The notes: a model not told the origin generated them from the sequence alone. Shown: positions 23,201-38,000, numbered from the stretch's first letter. The stretch: 64,000 nt of DNA from Tubulanus polymorphus (GCF_964204645.1 NC_134025.1:25822001-25886000), one strand, 5' to 3'. Translations and numbers: made by a program.

Positions 23201-26200
23201 AGCAATGTTTAGATTATTCCAGGTGAGATCTCGTATCCGATAATCAATGTGGGGTTTATGACCAGAAATAAAAAATAAAGCACATTTCATGGTTTATATG
23301 CATTTGATTTCGTTAATTTTCAGCACCCATCGATGGCGATTGTTAAAGGTGCAGGTATGGTAATGAGAGCTATAATAGAAGAAGGCAATGCTGAGATAGC
23401 TGCTCGTATGCAGGAACTAGCGCTTGCTGAAGGTGCCTTACCTAAACATCTACACACTGCATTCTTTACGCAAAGCACTGATAGTAGAATGCTAACAAAC
23501 AGGTCTGTAACTGCTGGCTAATAACCAACATCGTATAATCAATCGTGGTTTTCATAACTAATTAGTTGATTTGTTTTTCAGACAGCTGAGCCGTCACTTG
23601 GTTGGATTATGGGTCACAGGTCATCCTACTGCTCTAGGTTTACTCAAACGAATTCTGGTATGTATGATTCAATTTCATACACCTCAAACATAGGATATTA
23701 TTGAATTTGTTCTAGATATGTGTGCTCTTCTCATTTTGAATAGCCTAGCGGACTTCTAAGTTATCTCGACTCCACTGATCCTGTTCCTGAGCACGAAGAA
23801 GATCGCTTACTAGTTCGAGATACTCTCAAAATGGCTGTGGTAAGATTCTGTATCTTGTTCAATGTCAGATCGAGTTGTTGATCTTGATCTTTTCCCTATT
23901 TCGAGATGTCAAGAAGAATTTCAATATCGAATTTCATTGACAGGATCATCAGAACAAAAACAAACGCAATCCCCACCTACGCGCCATTGAGAAAGCTCTA
24001 GAAAAACAAATTGAAAATGTCATGGTCCATTGGCGAACGAGGATGGGCCTGGAAAAGAAACAGGTATTCTTATAACTTATGGTTGTGGTCTGAAAATGTT
24101 GAATTATTCTTTCCAATGTGCAATAAATTGCTGATTGCATTTCTTAAATACAGGAAGAGAAGCCAATTGTTCTCAGAAAAAGACGCCAACGAATAAAAGC
24201 AGAAGCTAACTGGCTGTTGTTTTACTATCAGCTGAATAGAGACCATTCGAAACCAAATCTTATATGGAATTACAAGGTAATGAAATTTCTTTCCATTTCC
24301 AGATGATTCCTCATCTTCTGCGTGTTCAAACTAATTCGATATTGTTTCTTTGAAATTATGTTACAGACTAGAGAGGAATTAAAAGACGCATTAGAAAATG
24401 AAATCAGGGCTTTCAACGTCGATAAGGATCTGTGTGGCAATGCGGAAATATCGTGGAATCATCAGGAATTTGAAGTGCAATACAAATGTCTTGAAGAGGA
24501 AATTAGAATTGGTAAGTATGAATGATGTACGAACTTACAACACGCCGTCATGCTTTCAGAAAAACATTTGTGAATTGAATAATTCTTTGTTCAGGCGATT
24601 ACTATTTGAGATTATTGTTAGAAGAAGATGAAACGGAAGAAACCAGTGCCATCAAACGATCGTAAGTTGCTAACGAACAAAACATCATTTGAAATTACCT
24701 CGCATATGATACTTCCGCGATATGCGAGGCATAAAATTATACTAAAAGACTTAATCTCAAATAAATTGAATGATTAGAAAAAATTTAAATCATTTGAAAT
24801 TGCCTTCTGCTGAGATTCCTTCATTAAATCAGATCAGATTCATATTATTCTGATTCATTATTTCAGGTATGAATTTTTCAACGATCTGTATCACCGCTTC
24901 TTGCTGACTCCTAAAGTTAATATGAAGTGTATGTGTCTCCACGCGATGGGTATTGTGTACGGTAGATGTCATGAGGAAATCGGTGCCTTTAATGATACGA
25001 AGTATATCGTTGGTATGCTGGAAAGATGTTCGGATAAACTTGAACGCGATCGTTTAGTTATGTTCCTCAACAAGCTTATTCTGAATAAGGTAATAACGTG
25101 GAAATGCAAACCAGAGTCATGTATTTTCTGTACCGGTATTTGTTTAGCAGTTTCTATACAAATTTCTGAATGTCATTTGTAGAAAAATGTGAAAGAATTG
25201 ATGGACGCTAATGGTATGAAAACATTAGTTGATTTATTGAGTCTCGCTCATTTACATATTTCACGAGCTGTTAGCCCTCTACAGGTAGTTATTTTCATTA
25301 ATACTGGATGCAAATACTGGTTTAAATATAAAGTTTTCATTTTAACGAATGGTTCATTGAATTTAATTTTCAGTCCAATGTGATAGAAGCTGGCACTGAT
25401 ATGAGACGGGAAAGTGAAAAAGAATGGTATTATGGAAACAAGGAAAAAGAACGGCTCGGTCCATACAGCTTTGAGGAGGTACGCAGCTCTTCTATTCTTA
25501 ATTGACCTCTTTATTCATATGTTGCCCCTCGTCAATAACGGTACCGGTAACTATCTTATCGGTTCAACAGATGAAAGAATTGTGGGCAGAAGGCACTATC
25601 CATGCAAAAACGCGATGTTGGGCTCAAGGTATGGATGGCTGGCGACCTTTGCATCTTGTACCGCAGTTGAAATGGTGTCTCCTGGCTACTGGTCAGGCTG
25701 TAATGAATGAAAGCGAATTAGCTACCCTCATATTGAATATGCTCATTAGAATATGCGAATATTACCCTAGTAGGTAAGTAATTTTGCACACTAGGCCTCG
25801 GTTTATGCTTTTCTTATCATTCATTCTGTTGGTTTCATCAATATTTCATCATTTTTTGATGTAGAGATTCTGACGGAGCTGTGATAAGACCTTTGCCCCG
25901 GTGTAAACGATTACTTTCCGACTCGATCAATCTTCCGCACGTCGTCCAGCTTCTGCTGACGTTCGACCCGGTACTCGTCGAGAAGGTGGCGACACTGTTG
26001 AATCTAATCATGCAAGACAATCCAACGTTGCCAAGAGTTTACCTGACGGGCATCTTCTACTTCATTATGATGTATACAGGCCACAACGTGTTGCCCATTG
26101 CACACTTCTTGAAATATACCCATCTACGACAAGCATTCCGCTCAGATGAGGTACCCATAACTTAAATGCTTGCTTAAGAGTTACAAATATCCTATGTCCT

Positions 26201-29200
26201 TTTCTGCTATACATTCTTTTGATTTTTCCAGAATTCATCTTCTGACATTATGTTACGCAGCATACTTGGCCATATCTTACCAGAAGCAATGGTTTGCTAC
26301 TTAGAGAATTACAGCGCGGAGAAATTCGCTGAAATATTTCTGGGTGAATTCGATACTCCGGAAGCGATCTGGAGCAGTGAAATGAGGTATGTACTGATTT
26401 GAATACGAACCTGAAAACGACATGAATAGCTGGTCAGGTGCATTTATCGTTTTATTATCTGTCTTTGAGGCGTTTAATGATTGAGAAGATCGCGGCGCAT
26501 ATTGGTGACTTTACCCCACGTTTACAGAGTAATACTCGCGCATTGTACCAGTACTGTCCGATTCCAGTTATCAGCTTTCCACAGTTGGAAAATGAACTGT
26601 TCTGCAATATTTATTACCTACGCCATCTGTGCGATACCAGAAAGTTCCCAGACTGGCCAATCAAAGAACCGGTAAGATCTTTAGTATTATGAAAGAGAAA
26701 TGGTGATTGATTTAACAGCTATACACATATTGGGTGGGTTATTTTTGTTGTCTTTCTTAGGTTCAATTGCTGAAAGACATTCTGGAATCGTGGAAAAAAG
26801 AGGTTGAAAAGAAACCACCAGTGATGTCTGTTGAAGATGCCTACGAAACCTTGAACTTGCCTAAAATTCCTGGAGGGTTAGTATTTCTTATGGTTTCACC
26901 TACAGCGATATAATAACCTATTCATTCGTTATGATTTTAATTTTATATAATGTTACATCTTTCAGTCATGATGAGGGTAAAATCCGTAAAGCATACTTCC
27001 GTTTGGCCCATAAATATCACCCAGACAAAAATCCAGATGGCAGGGTAAGAAATGTTCCTTGCATTGTGTAGCCACGTCGGTAACAAAATATAAGCTTGAA
27101 TTTCTTCCGCCTTCTTCAGGATATCTTTGAGAAAGTGAACAAAGCTTATGAATTTCTGTGTAGTAAAGCTAAATTGACTGATGGTCCAGATCCGATGAAT
27201 ATATTGCTGATTCTGCAAGCTCAAAGCATCCTATTTAGTCGATACAAAGATAGTAAGTATTACCGGTATATTGTTATTTGATTGCCAATTTCTGAAAAAT
27301 TTCCATGGTGGTCTAAATATTTATGCATTCATTCTATTATAGCTTTGGAACCGTATAAATATGCCGGTTATCCGATGTTGATTAAAACTATCAGAATGGA
27401 GACAAATGATTCAGAGTTGTTTTCTAAAAAGACGTCACTGTTAGCTGCTAGTAGTGAACTGTGCTATCATACTGTCAATTGCTCGGCACTCAATGCTGAG
27501 GAACTGAGAAGAGAGGATGGTATTGAGGTAAATAGTACCCATATTTCAATTTAACTGCGTCTCCTTAATTTCTTGAAAGTCAATAATGTTTTTGTTTCCA
27601 TCTTGTAGTTATTACAAGAAGGATTTGCCCGGTGCGTAGGAGTGCTGGGACAATCGACAAAACACGAAGAAACGTCAGTCCAAGTGTGTATACAGATTGC
27701 TCAATGTTATGCTGTGGCGTCGCAGTTTGAAGGTTGTCGAGAACGTATACAAGAATTGCCTACAATCATAAAAGACCTGTGTCGCTGTTTATACTTCAAG
27801 GTAAGGGAGTAATCTGGGCCCAGTTACTCAGTTAACGCTGCAGCGCAAAAATTGATTAGAAATTCGTAAGACATGTCTAATTGTTATGGAAGAACAATGA
27901 TTAATTCAAATGTATGATTGAATTATCTATCTTCAGCAACTACAACGATTATGCACAGTTGTTACGGAATGCATTGGAGCATTCTGCATTGATTTTTGGC
28001 TTCAGACACATCTGTTCCAAGCTGGAGCTCTGTGGCATCTATTACTCTTTCTGTTTAACTATGATTATACGTTGGAGGAAGGCGGTGTGGAAAAAAGTGA
28101 CGAATCTAATCAACAGGTAAACTCATAATGCAACACATGACAAAAGGAAAATTCTTATTCTAGATACCAGTAGATAGATAGAAAGAGAGAAAAATAAAAT
28201 AAAATCCCTCACCAGTCAAAAGCTAAAATGAGTAAAAGGGTATACCGTCTAATGAATAAGATTGGAAACATGATTGAAATTGTAAAATTATTAATTTCCA
28301 GGAAGTTGCAAATAAATTAGCTCGATTGAGTTTACGAGCCTGTGCTCGACTTGGGGGATATTTACAAGGTAATGACGCTACACCGGACAACCCTGCCGTG
28401 AAGAAGTCATTGACTGTTATGTTGACTCCTTATCTCGCACGAAAACTGTCTGCAGACGACCCAACAGAGGTATGTCTGCATAAATGGCATATATATGCAT
28501 ACCATATTCAAAAGATTATTCATGCACATCTAGTTACGTTGGTTTATGTTTAATGTTTTTCAGTTGTTAAAGATACTCAATTGTAATACAGAAAACCCAT
28601 ATTTACTTTGGGACAATATGACTCGTATGGAACTGACTGAGTTTCTCGCTGATCAACAGCAACAGAAAATACGAACGGTAGGTTTAATGAGTAGTGTGGC
28701 CACTGATTCAGAGATTCGCGAACGATGGGATAGGTTGTGAATTCATATTTCAATGAAATTTTCTCAGATTTTTGATGACGGCTTGGATTGGATGACCGAA
28801 TTTAAAAAAGAATTGGTATCTAGATTTTTTCAAACCTTCACGAGATGCATGATGAACTGGACTATACTCTAGATGGAATACTCATTATTATTGTTTGGTT
28901 TTGAAACATGCGGATTTTCTATTTGAGTGTATTGAATATTATTGTTGAAGACTTTCACTTATTACTTCTTGCTTCAGGATTGATTGTTATGTTTGAATAA
29001 TTACTGCTGGCATGATACTCTTCATTTTGCTTCTGTGTTAAAGAATAATTTTCATGCCAATATAATTCTTACCGTGCAGATCTTAGTTTTAATTCAGATA
29101 TCAATCTTTTGTATGTTCTTTTTCCTCAGGGTGAATGTGATCCATCATTTGGTTCCGAATTTGAATATTCGATTCATAAGAAGGAGCTGATAATCGGAGA

Positions 29201-32200
29201 AATTTTTGTTCGAATTTACAACGAACAACCTACATTCCCATTGGAGGTAAGAACAAACCTTATACTGGTACTACTATATAATACAACGTAGAAGTTGTGG
29301 ATTATAATAACCATACTTCATATGCCATTTAATTAAAGACTGACCTGGAAATTCCTACAGTAAGAAAACGCTCTCTTCTAACTAGATAGCTCTGGTCTGT
29401 TATTTGTTGTCGTGTTATGATTCTCGTTCTTGGGTATTGATTCCTTTTGAACTTTGTGTAGAAATGGATGATTATTCTCTTTTGTTCGGACGTTTTATTG
29501 ATGTATATAGTATATATAGTATATATGATATCGTATGAGATAATTGTTGTATATATAGTAGAAAGTCAGTATCGTACTTGATTATTTTCTAGAATGATAG
29601 GAAATCTGAAAATCAGGTAGCGTATTATAGAGGTTTTTCTTGGTGTGGAATGATATTCTAATATTTTTCAGTATTCTTTCACATTATAATGTGCAGATGT
29701 TTCTTCTAATCCTTCATATGAAAGGAGGATGTATTTAACCAAGTTATGGCTCCTCATAGGAAAGGTTATGCACTTGTTTTGTCATTTTAGTTGTGATGAA
29801 AGTACATAAATCACCCGTCACTTTGTTTAAGCTTTGTACACATTGGTGGATAGAACCATGGACATATAAACTAGAGTTTATATGTCCATGATAGAACTGA
29901 TAACTCCTGTTATTCACTCCAGTTCAGGATTGTGTAGATTCTCTACTGTTCCTCTAATCCTGCATGTTGCAGACTATTTTTCTGTACATGTATACATGCC
30001 GGAAAATACTTTATTTCAGATACATTAACAATTAACTGCATGTTATTTACATTTCATTAACATATCGTTGAATTCATCTACCTCCATGAACTGTGATTGA
30101 GTAACCTTGTCCAACATATCATCATTTTCATTTGTAATATCTTTACATGTATTTGTAGAATGCTAAAGGTTTCACAATTGATTTACTTGACTTCCTTGGA
30201 TCACAAGCACAGGTAAATTAATGCATCATAAGTCATCTGTCATTTTACTTGCCATAAACTAGGCCGTTATATCAAAGGTTAATTTGAACACGCATTTTTT
30301 TATGCTATTCCAGTATTTACATTCCCTTATGGCATTGAGTCAACAGGATTGTATCAAAGCCACACAACAATCACAGAATCAACGTCTCACTCATGTAGAA
30401 ATGGCGCTGGAAGCCTTGAGAAATGTCATTAAAAACAATTCAGGTATTTGCCTACTACTATTCACTATATCATAAGATTATGTTTGGATCTTTGTATGAA
30501 AATAATGTTTTTTCTGTTTTTCAGGAGTTGAGATTCAGTGCATTGGTCATTTCAAGTTGTTGTTTTCCTTGCTGCGGCTGACTGGCTGCAATAAGATACA
30601 GCAGTATTCCTTAGAGGTAAGCTTCAGGTTGATGAATAAGCGACTGAATTTTCAATTGATCCTCATTGTATTACTGTATCATGGTTAAATTATAGGTGCT
30701 ATCTAGTGTAACTTGTAATCAGGAATGTGTGAATGATATTGCTGCATCTGAAGTGCTGGCTTATTTGCTGCTAGTTTTAGAAACTCTCCAGTCTAGTAAG
30801 TAGATGTATGATTGAAATTCTTTGCCTATTTGACACTGATTTTCAATTGCTTATTTAATTAGTGTTTTTTCCATTGCAGGTCGACAACTTGCTCTTGAAA
30901 CTCTTTATCCTCTCACATCAAACACTAAAATTGTCAAAGAGGCAATGAATAAAGGTAAGAGAATATGGCATTGCATTTTACGCTGTCTCAACTCTGATTA
31001 TTCTCTTTGAAATTTATGACTTTTGCGAATATTTGCTTTCAGGTGCTCTCATCTATCTGCTTGACTTATTCTGCAATGCTACGAATCCAAACATACGGGA
31101 ACAGACTGCCGAACTGTTCGCTAAAGTCCTCGCTGACAAACTCGTTGGTCCAAAGATTCGCATCCTCATGTCAAAATTCCTTCCAGGCATATTCATGGAT
31201 GCTATGCGAGATAGCCCTGAGGCTAGTGTACATATGTTTGAAGGTACAGTTTTAGCTAACATGCATATCTGTTTTGTTTTATTTGCCATCTGTATGGCAG
31301 ATGAATTACGAATTGCCTTTGATTTCAGGTACTCATGAAAACCCTGAACTAATTTGGAATGAGGAAACTAGAGAGAAAGTATGCAATACTGTAAAAACTA
31401 TGAAAGATGCGTATGTATTTGATCAGTAGTTTTCATTGATCTATTATCGAATAAAATTGCAATACACATCTTTTGATTTATTGTTTGTTTCTTTTACAGG
31501 CATTTTATGAAACAGAAGGATAATCCTGAAATCCGTTGGAATTTGAAAGAGAATTTCTCGGTAATTTACTCTGACAACGAATCAGAAATGATCATAGGTG
31601 GAGTCTTCCTTCGCTTGTTCATCGCCAATCCAGGATGGGTACTACGTCGACCTAAAGAGTTTTTGTCAGAACTATTTGAAAGATGGTCTCAGCTTTGCAG
31701 TATTCCAAGCCCTAATGTAAGACATTTCCAGAGCAGTTAAATCATGAGTGTCAGAAAAATATTGGTATAGTCGCAATTGATTATCATCCATTTCTGTTTG
31801 TTTCTTTATAGGGGGAAACCTTAGAAATGGTCACGCAGGGTCTAGTCAGTTTCTTTATTGCTCAACAAACCATGTTGGATTCTGTGCCTCAACTTGGTTA
31901 CATTCCACAGATATTTAAAGCCATGACCGCTCGAAACACTGCCATCCCGTACTCGGCTGTACTATTAATCAGGCAGTTGGTGGAAAACGAGGTAGATCCC
32001 AATAGTTATTATTGCTCATTATTCCTTAAAAGTTCCCTTAATTGAGTTGAACTGTGACGCTTCATTCTTCACATTTTTCTACTGTAGACATGCATTTCGA
32101 GCATGGCTTCCTCTGAATGTATCGCTCCGATGAAAACAGCCATGAAGATGCGAAAAGATGCGGTTGGAAAGGCTTGCGAAGCTTTGCACAAAATGTTTGA

Positions 32201-32728
32201 CACCGGTGACGATGAGCTTGTCAGCCAGGTCAGCAATTTCTCTTTAAATACATGTATCATTGGTTGGGTGGTGTTAATTTTTGTATTAAGAAATTTTTAT
32301 CTCTCTCTCTCTCTCTCTCAGGCTTTACAGTGTGATATGATAGAGTATTTGTTGAATTTACTGGAAACCGGATTGGAGAGACTGGATAGTCCTGCAGCGA
32401 TTAAAGCACAGATAGTAAAAGCGTTGAAAGCAATGCAGAATTCACTGCAGCATGGTGAAGAAGTGACTTCAATACTTAGCAAATCAACAATCTGGAAAGA
32501 GTATAAAGATCAACGACATGATCTGTATATTCCAAACGCACCAGTTGCCGGATATCTAACAGGTAATGCTAATTAACCAAAAGCCTGTCTACTTCAGGAC
32601 AAACAGAATTGATATATTTACTGAATGTTATTTCAGGTGGAACTCCAGGTGTAGCTGGTTATCTAACTGCTGGAACAACGTCTAATGCGATGCCGAAAAA
32701 ACCACCACCAGATCCATTCATGCAATGA
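20237..32728 (+). CDS. DNAJC13: DnaJ homologue subfamily C member 13 (RME-8)
   Basis: The coding sequence is 49 exons and 2229 residues (human 2243) and is in frame throughout. RME-8 is an endosomal J-protein that recruits Hsc70 to endosomes and works with retromer, SNX proteins and WASH in recycling. The N-terminal PH-like region ([15 protein letters not shown]) is followed by armadillo-like IWN-containing repeats. A GYF-like segment ([19 protein letters not shown]) lies at about residues 951-1052. The J domain has its HPD at 27018-27026, about residue 1324. The C-terminal half is helical repeat. The ATG follows an in-frame TAA six bases upstream. One intron (22363-22449) needs a GC donor. 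The 3' UTR runs to about 34085, with AATAAA at 34064-34069. Confidence 0.97.
26966..27252 (+). other. DNAJC13: J-domain exons of DNAJC13
   Basis: Exons 26966-27044 and 27120-27252 encode the Hsc70-binding J domain: helix [15 protein letters not shown], then the HPD tripeptide at 27018-27026 that triggers Hsc70 ATPase, then NPDGR and helix [18 protein letters not shown]. All key positions are kept, so co-chaperone activity is expected. Confidence 0.95.
28678..30158 (+). other. Two long DNAJC13 introns around exon 29130-29246
   Basis: Apart from the exon at 29130-29246 no coding segment was found. The second intron holds an AT-rich run of TATATAGTA copies (about 29505-29570) and a perfect 16 bp-arm palindrome at 29857-29890. 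Confidence 0.7.
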
Positions 32729-35043
32729 CCAATCTAGAAAACCATTTGTTTAGATAGTTTTAATTGAATGGCTTACACTCTGCTATACAATAACATACAC
32801 CAACTAATTGGTCAGATTACTGGAAATTAGCGTGATATGTATGTTCTCAAGGTCAGATGACTAAAAACAGTCTAGATTTACTTTTAGAAATTTGATTCTT
32901 TACTAATGTGATTTATGTATAGATGTGATTATTGTTGGACACCAAGGTTGTAAGTGGACAAGTGTTCTTGATATTTCGATTTTCTTTCTAGTCATCTTGG
33001 TAATTGTTATTATGTAAGTATTAAGATAGCGTGCTATCTATATGCAGGATGAAATGGTTTTTGTTCAAGGGTGTTTAGACGTGTGCATTTCGATGCATAA
33101 TATTATACCATATACCTTACCAAGGGAAATGTTAACCCATACATCACAATTTTGATTGAATGATATTTCCTTTTATGTGCCAAATCAATGGAGTACATTG
33201 GAATCACACTAAACCTATCATTCTGTAGGTTAAAAACCTTTTGCTTTGATAATTCTATGAAGACAGTCATGAGACATACTCAAATTTCAAATTCCAGGAT
33301 GAAAAATGTAGATTCCGTCCTAAGTGAAATATTAACTAAATCTCCTCTTTGACATTAGTTGAGCAGTAATCAAATGCTGATTAGATACTTAAATGCTGGA
33401 CTAAGTGGTCTATATGAAACAAAGTGAGCTGCCACAGATTTATCAGAATTATGTATATAATGAGGTGTTGAAAGAATTAATGAATGAATCTGTGCATACC
33501 ATGTGATGTATTTATTGTTGAATATGTGCTTTTTCATCTTATCTGTGCTACTGCCATTTCATAGAAGTATAACAGTACCTCTATTAACTCTTTATGTAAA
33601 ACATTTTTCCGAGGGCTCAATGACTTGCCATTTGTCTCGGCGATTCGAATTGATAGATGCCAGTTTGTGTGGGACATTATGGTGGAATGTAATACATGTA
33701 CTGGTTTATACATTGATCTTATATATCAACATATCTCGATGTAATCATTGTGTAACTATTGTAACGTGATACGATTCTCCATGAAAATGTAGCAGATATC
33801 TTTTCCTCATTCTCCCCACATGTACTATGATAGTATTGTTGAATTATAGAACTGCTTTCAATTATTCATCTATAGTTCAATGCCTTATTCGCTGGTGAAG
33901 TCTGACCAGTTAGATGATTTTTAGAACTCCATTCAACTGTTGCTTTGTCAATTAGCATTTGTAAAAATAGTGAAGTAATACACATGATTAAAACACATTT
34001 AACCGATTCTTCTATGAGCTTATGTACAGATATGTATAATTTTAATGAATGCTAGAGATAACAAATAAATTAAGTATAAAATAATTTGATGTTTGTTTTT
34101 CTTGTGGTTGTATAGTCTTAATTGCGATAGATGGCGAACTAGTCGATCGGTAAACTGCTCGAAAGTTTACGACTTTCCACTTGGAATTTTATCCATGTTT
34201 ATTATTACGTTTTGGTAAATGACTAAGAAATTCCATCAATATGATTTAATCTCGCTTTCGAGTAAATATGATTTTCAACAAGTGAAATAAACAATATTGA
34301 AAGATGATGCGTAGTTGATGGAACAGCCTTGCAGTGCACCGAACTGACCAATCAGAATCGCGTTTACAGATATGACGACGTGTAGATAGCAGCGACCATT
34401 GCATCGTGAATTTCAGTGGAACATCTGCCTTTTGAGACCAATCTAACCACGGTGGCAGCCGCTAAGGCTGAATAGTGCTCGTGGATATAATCTGTAAGTT
34501 ACGGGGCCGATATTTCTGTAGTTCTTATCTATAAAATCCCGCTGTATTCATGTTTAGGAAGTGAATCGAAAGTGAAAAATGATTAAAAATTTACTTCCGG
34601 GTTTGGTTGGGTCTGGGCTGGGGGGCAGCGTGTGTCATCATTGTGGTATAGCAGCACTTATACAATGTCTGTATAAGTAGCGGTTAGCTTCAAAGAGTGC
34701 GGTTACCATTCGACCACCCTTCACTCTCCCTGACCCTGAATTTGTCAATAGACGAAGTCAAGTACATGTTGTGTGCACAGACAGTGGGTTAGACTGGGAC
34801 GGGTACTTAAGACTTAATAGTTTAGCCTCATTTTAAAATGAGATGTTTAGATTGGTCCCATCTTTCTATTATGAATTACATCGTTAATTGAAACTAATCA
34901 TTTCAACGATAATCTTGCTTCATTTGAATAATAAAGGTGATCAATAAACTTACAAATCTAGGCCTATTTTAAAGATTTATATTTTTTCAATTGCAGGGAC
35001 CTTTGATTATTATAGGCCTACCAAGAATCAATAATACACTAAA
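32729..35043 (+). other. DNAJC13 3' UTR and RRBP1-family 5' region
   Basis: The DNAJC13 3' UTR occupies about 32729-34085, ending after AATAAA at 34064-34069. The next gene's promoter and first noncoding exon are probably around 34350-34493, ending in a strong donor (TCT|GTAAGT at 34494). A matching acceptor at 34995-34996 opens the 5' UTR part of the first coding exon. No other coding sequence was seen. Confidence 0.6.
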
Positions 35044-38000
35044 ATGGATACCCAAAGTTTAGCGATAGGTGGAGCAGTGTTTGTCATTTCTGCTGTTGTC
35101 ATTTACTTAATTTCTGTTTGTGGTATGCGGGAGCGTACTTATGAGGAAGTTATGGCGGAACAACGAAGGTGGCAAGAGGCTCAAATCAAAAAACCAACGA
35201 AAACAGACAAGAAGGACAAGGTGAAAAAGAAAATCAAGAAGAAGGAAAAGGCTGCGACTAAGGACGAGAAAGGAGAGAACAAAGAGGAAAGTGAAGAGAA
35301 AGAAGAAAAGGTGGAAAAGATCGAAGAAGCACCAGTTCTTGCTAAAGAAGAAAAGATGCTCGAAATCGAACCTGATCCAGAAATTATCGATTCCGAAGCT
35401 CCCCCGAAACAACCGAAGGGAAAGAAATCTAAGAAAACCAAATCCATCTTACATAACCGCTCGGAGCGTTCGCCGAGTACAGATGCTGTTGATGTTCCGG
35501 AAACCTTTCACCCGAAACAGATGCCGAAGGACGAGCTGGAAATCAAATACAGTCACGTATCGACCAGTGAAAGTGATTCCTCTCCAGCGATCCGTCATAG
35601 AAAAGGCAAGAAAGGCAAGGATAAATCTGGTTCATCTAACAACAGCCAGGAGGTCAGACATGAGACAAAGGCCGAGATATTGGCCGAGGCTGAGGTTGAA
35701 GAAGTAATTCATGTTACTGAATCTACTTATGCGACTGCCGAGGCCCCTCCTCAAATGGAAGCACCAGTCAAAGAAAAAAGAAAAAACAAGAAAAATGAAG
35801 GTAGGAGATGATTTTTTCTCACTATTTAGCCTATTTGATTCAAAACACAGTTAAATTTTGGGACGACCAGTTCAAAATCTAAGCTTTATGATAAAGGGTG
35901 AAAATAGCAATTTTTTTCTGATCTCCATAGCTTGTGTAGTACTTATACAAGGCCCTCGATGAAAGAAAACAAGTTTTGACATTCTAGACCACCAATTAAT
36001 GATATCAATTCCTTTCTATTGAAAATTTGACACAATGCTCTTCCGTCTATCAATCACTTAGATCATAGTCAGTCGCTGGTCGGCCCATTTCAAGTTATAC
36101 GACAAGATAGCGAGTTCATAGTTATTGATCATATGTCAGTAATAAATTGAATTGTATCTTTTGTCTGTCTTCGTAATCATTACTTTAAGTTATTTCTTTG
36201 TGATAAAGTTCTTGATACATCGAAAAATATATTGATATGGGTATAAGGCCTTAAGTTCAACACGTAGACTTTTTGCTTGTTGTTATATTCAGACAATTAT
36301 TGGGTGAATGTATATTTTCTTGATCTTTTAATGACTTGCACATGATCCATAGATATGTGTGGGGGCTCTATTCATTTGTTTTAGTTTGATATAGCCTATA
36401 GGCTTAGTCTGTATGTATGTGTGAGAGCTATTCAACAGCTGGTTGGAGTCATTGACAAAAAAAGAATATATATAATAATCAATAGCCTCTGAGCGTCATC
36501 ATATGGTGTTGGTGATACCACACTCGTTCTGAGGATCAATGCCTCGAATCTAGATATAAAACACTGTCCACGGATATTTCACCTAACAGATGCTTATTTC
36601 ATTTAGTCACTTCTATAAGATGTGTTTCATTCGGCCCTTCTCATTCATCTGAACTGGTGAAATATGAAATTATGCTATGGTCTGAATATTATAATATTTT
36701 ACCCTTTAATGACCCTTTAATTTGCTATCACTGAGTGAAGAAAATGATTCATGGAACAACATATTTTGCGGGAAGAAATGTTTATAAAAATCCCATATAG
36801 CGGGTATAGATGTCAAATATTTCATTTCATTATACATTTTCGTCATCAGATTATCATATCGAATGATTCCAGGTTTGAACGTTGAAGAAGCAACCGATAC
36901 AAATGATCTTTTGAACATCATTAAAAATGCTCCTCTTACTGAAATGGAAGTACAGACTCTGATTGACATTCTTTTGGCTAAAGGAGGACGTGCAGAATGG
37001 AATAAGGTGAGCTTGCCCACATTTTCATTCGCACATATAGAATTTATTAGCAGTGGAATCAGTAACACTTCCATATCTCTTACGTGTTGCTAAATACCCA
37101 GTAGATCATACTTTTTGTCTTTTTCACAGAAATCCCAGAAGACTGATCCAGTTTACATCTTGAAAAAACAATTGGAAGACAAAGAAAAGTCACTTCAGGA
37201 AGGTATATAACCGGCGGCTTGTTTGATGTCTGTGTTTGATAGGTATCATGTTTCAAATTTGGAAAATTGTTTTTCAGAGCAACAGTTGGCCATGTCGGCA
37301 AATTCTCGTATCAAGGAGCTGCGCCAAGAGCTATCCCAAGAGAAATCTCGATACAGCCAAATAGAGAAATCGTCGCAGGAAAAAATCGCTGACCAACAGA
37401 AAGAGATCCAGGCTTTACATTCGCGCATGCAACAAACTCATGAACAGCATCGTTTGGAAATGTCACAGGTTCGGGGCAAAATGGACGGTCAGATGATGGG
37501 CGATGGACAGGCTCAGATCATTCAAAGACTGAGCGAGGAAAATAAGCAATTGAAAGAAGCCGCTGCCAAAGCACAGTTAGTTTTTGAAAATCTTAGCTCT
37601 CAATTATAGCCTAACCATTAAAAAAACGAACAAACTAATTTTCTCATCTCTTTTGCGATGATCTCCTATAGAATGAATGCTATGCCTGCAGTAGACGTGG
37701 CCAGTTTACAACAACAACTGAAAATTGTCAACACTGAATTGTCTAACAACGTGATGAAATTGAACACTAGCGAAAACGCGAAAAGGTCAATGGAACAGAA
37801 ACTGCACAGATATGAGGAACAGATTAGAAGCCTTGATAATACAAAGGTAAAACTAGTTCTAATTTCTACTTATGATGTCTTAAATCAAAATCCATATTGA
37901 TGGGTGAGTATAAATTTGTATTTCTGATTCTGATTATAGAAAGATTCCGAATCTGTTTTGACCCGCAAACTGAATGAGGTAAGCGAAGAACTCCGAAAAT

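Larger units (their letters stand above)
20237..32728 (+). other. DNAJC13 exon map
   Basis: Coding exons: 20237-20310, 20566-20641, 20727-20870, 20957-21145, 21233-21286, 21376-21518, 21605-21764, 21859-21950, 22038-22135, 22211-22362, 22450-22622, 22699-22798, 22877-22984, 23067-23222, 23324-23502, 23582-23657, 23744-23839, 23944-24063, 24154-24276, 24367-24511, 24595-24661, 24867-25089, 25183-25284, 25374-25478, 25571-25773, 25865-26150, 26232-26386, 26470-26671, 26761-26876, 26966-27044, 27120-27252, 27343-27527, 27609-27800, 27937-28116, 28302-28469, 28564-28677, 29130-29246, 30159-30212, 30314-30443, 30525-30616, 30696-30795, 30880-30954, 31043-31243, 31329-31410, 31500-31716, 31812-31991, 32088-32228, 32322-32562, 32637-32728. 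They sum to 6690 nt. Boundaries were placed by reading GT/AG sites against the protein family; a few could be off by a base or two. Confidence 0.85.

Noticed and set aside
33503-33769. 88-codon plus-strand frame after DNAJC13
   Set aside because: Inside the DNAJC13 3' UTR; hydrophobic content comes from T-rich sequence.
35107-35412. 101-codon minus-strand frame rich in Phe and Leu
   Set aside because: Exact antisense shadow of the Lys/Glu-rich first exon of the RRBP1-family gene.
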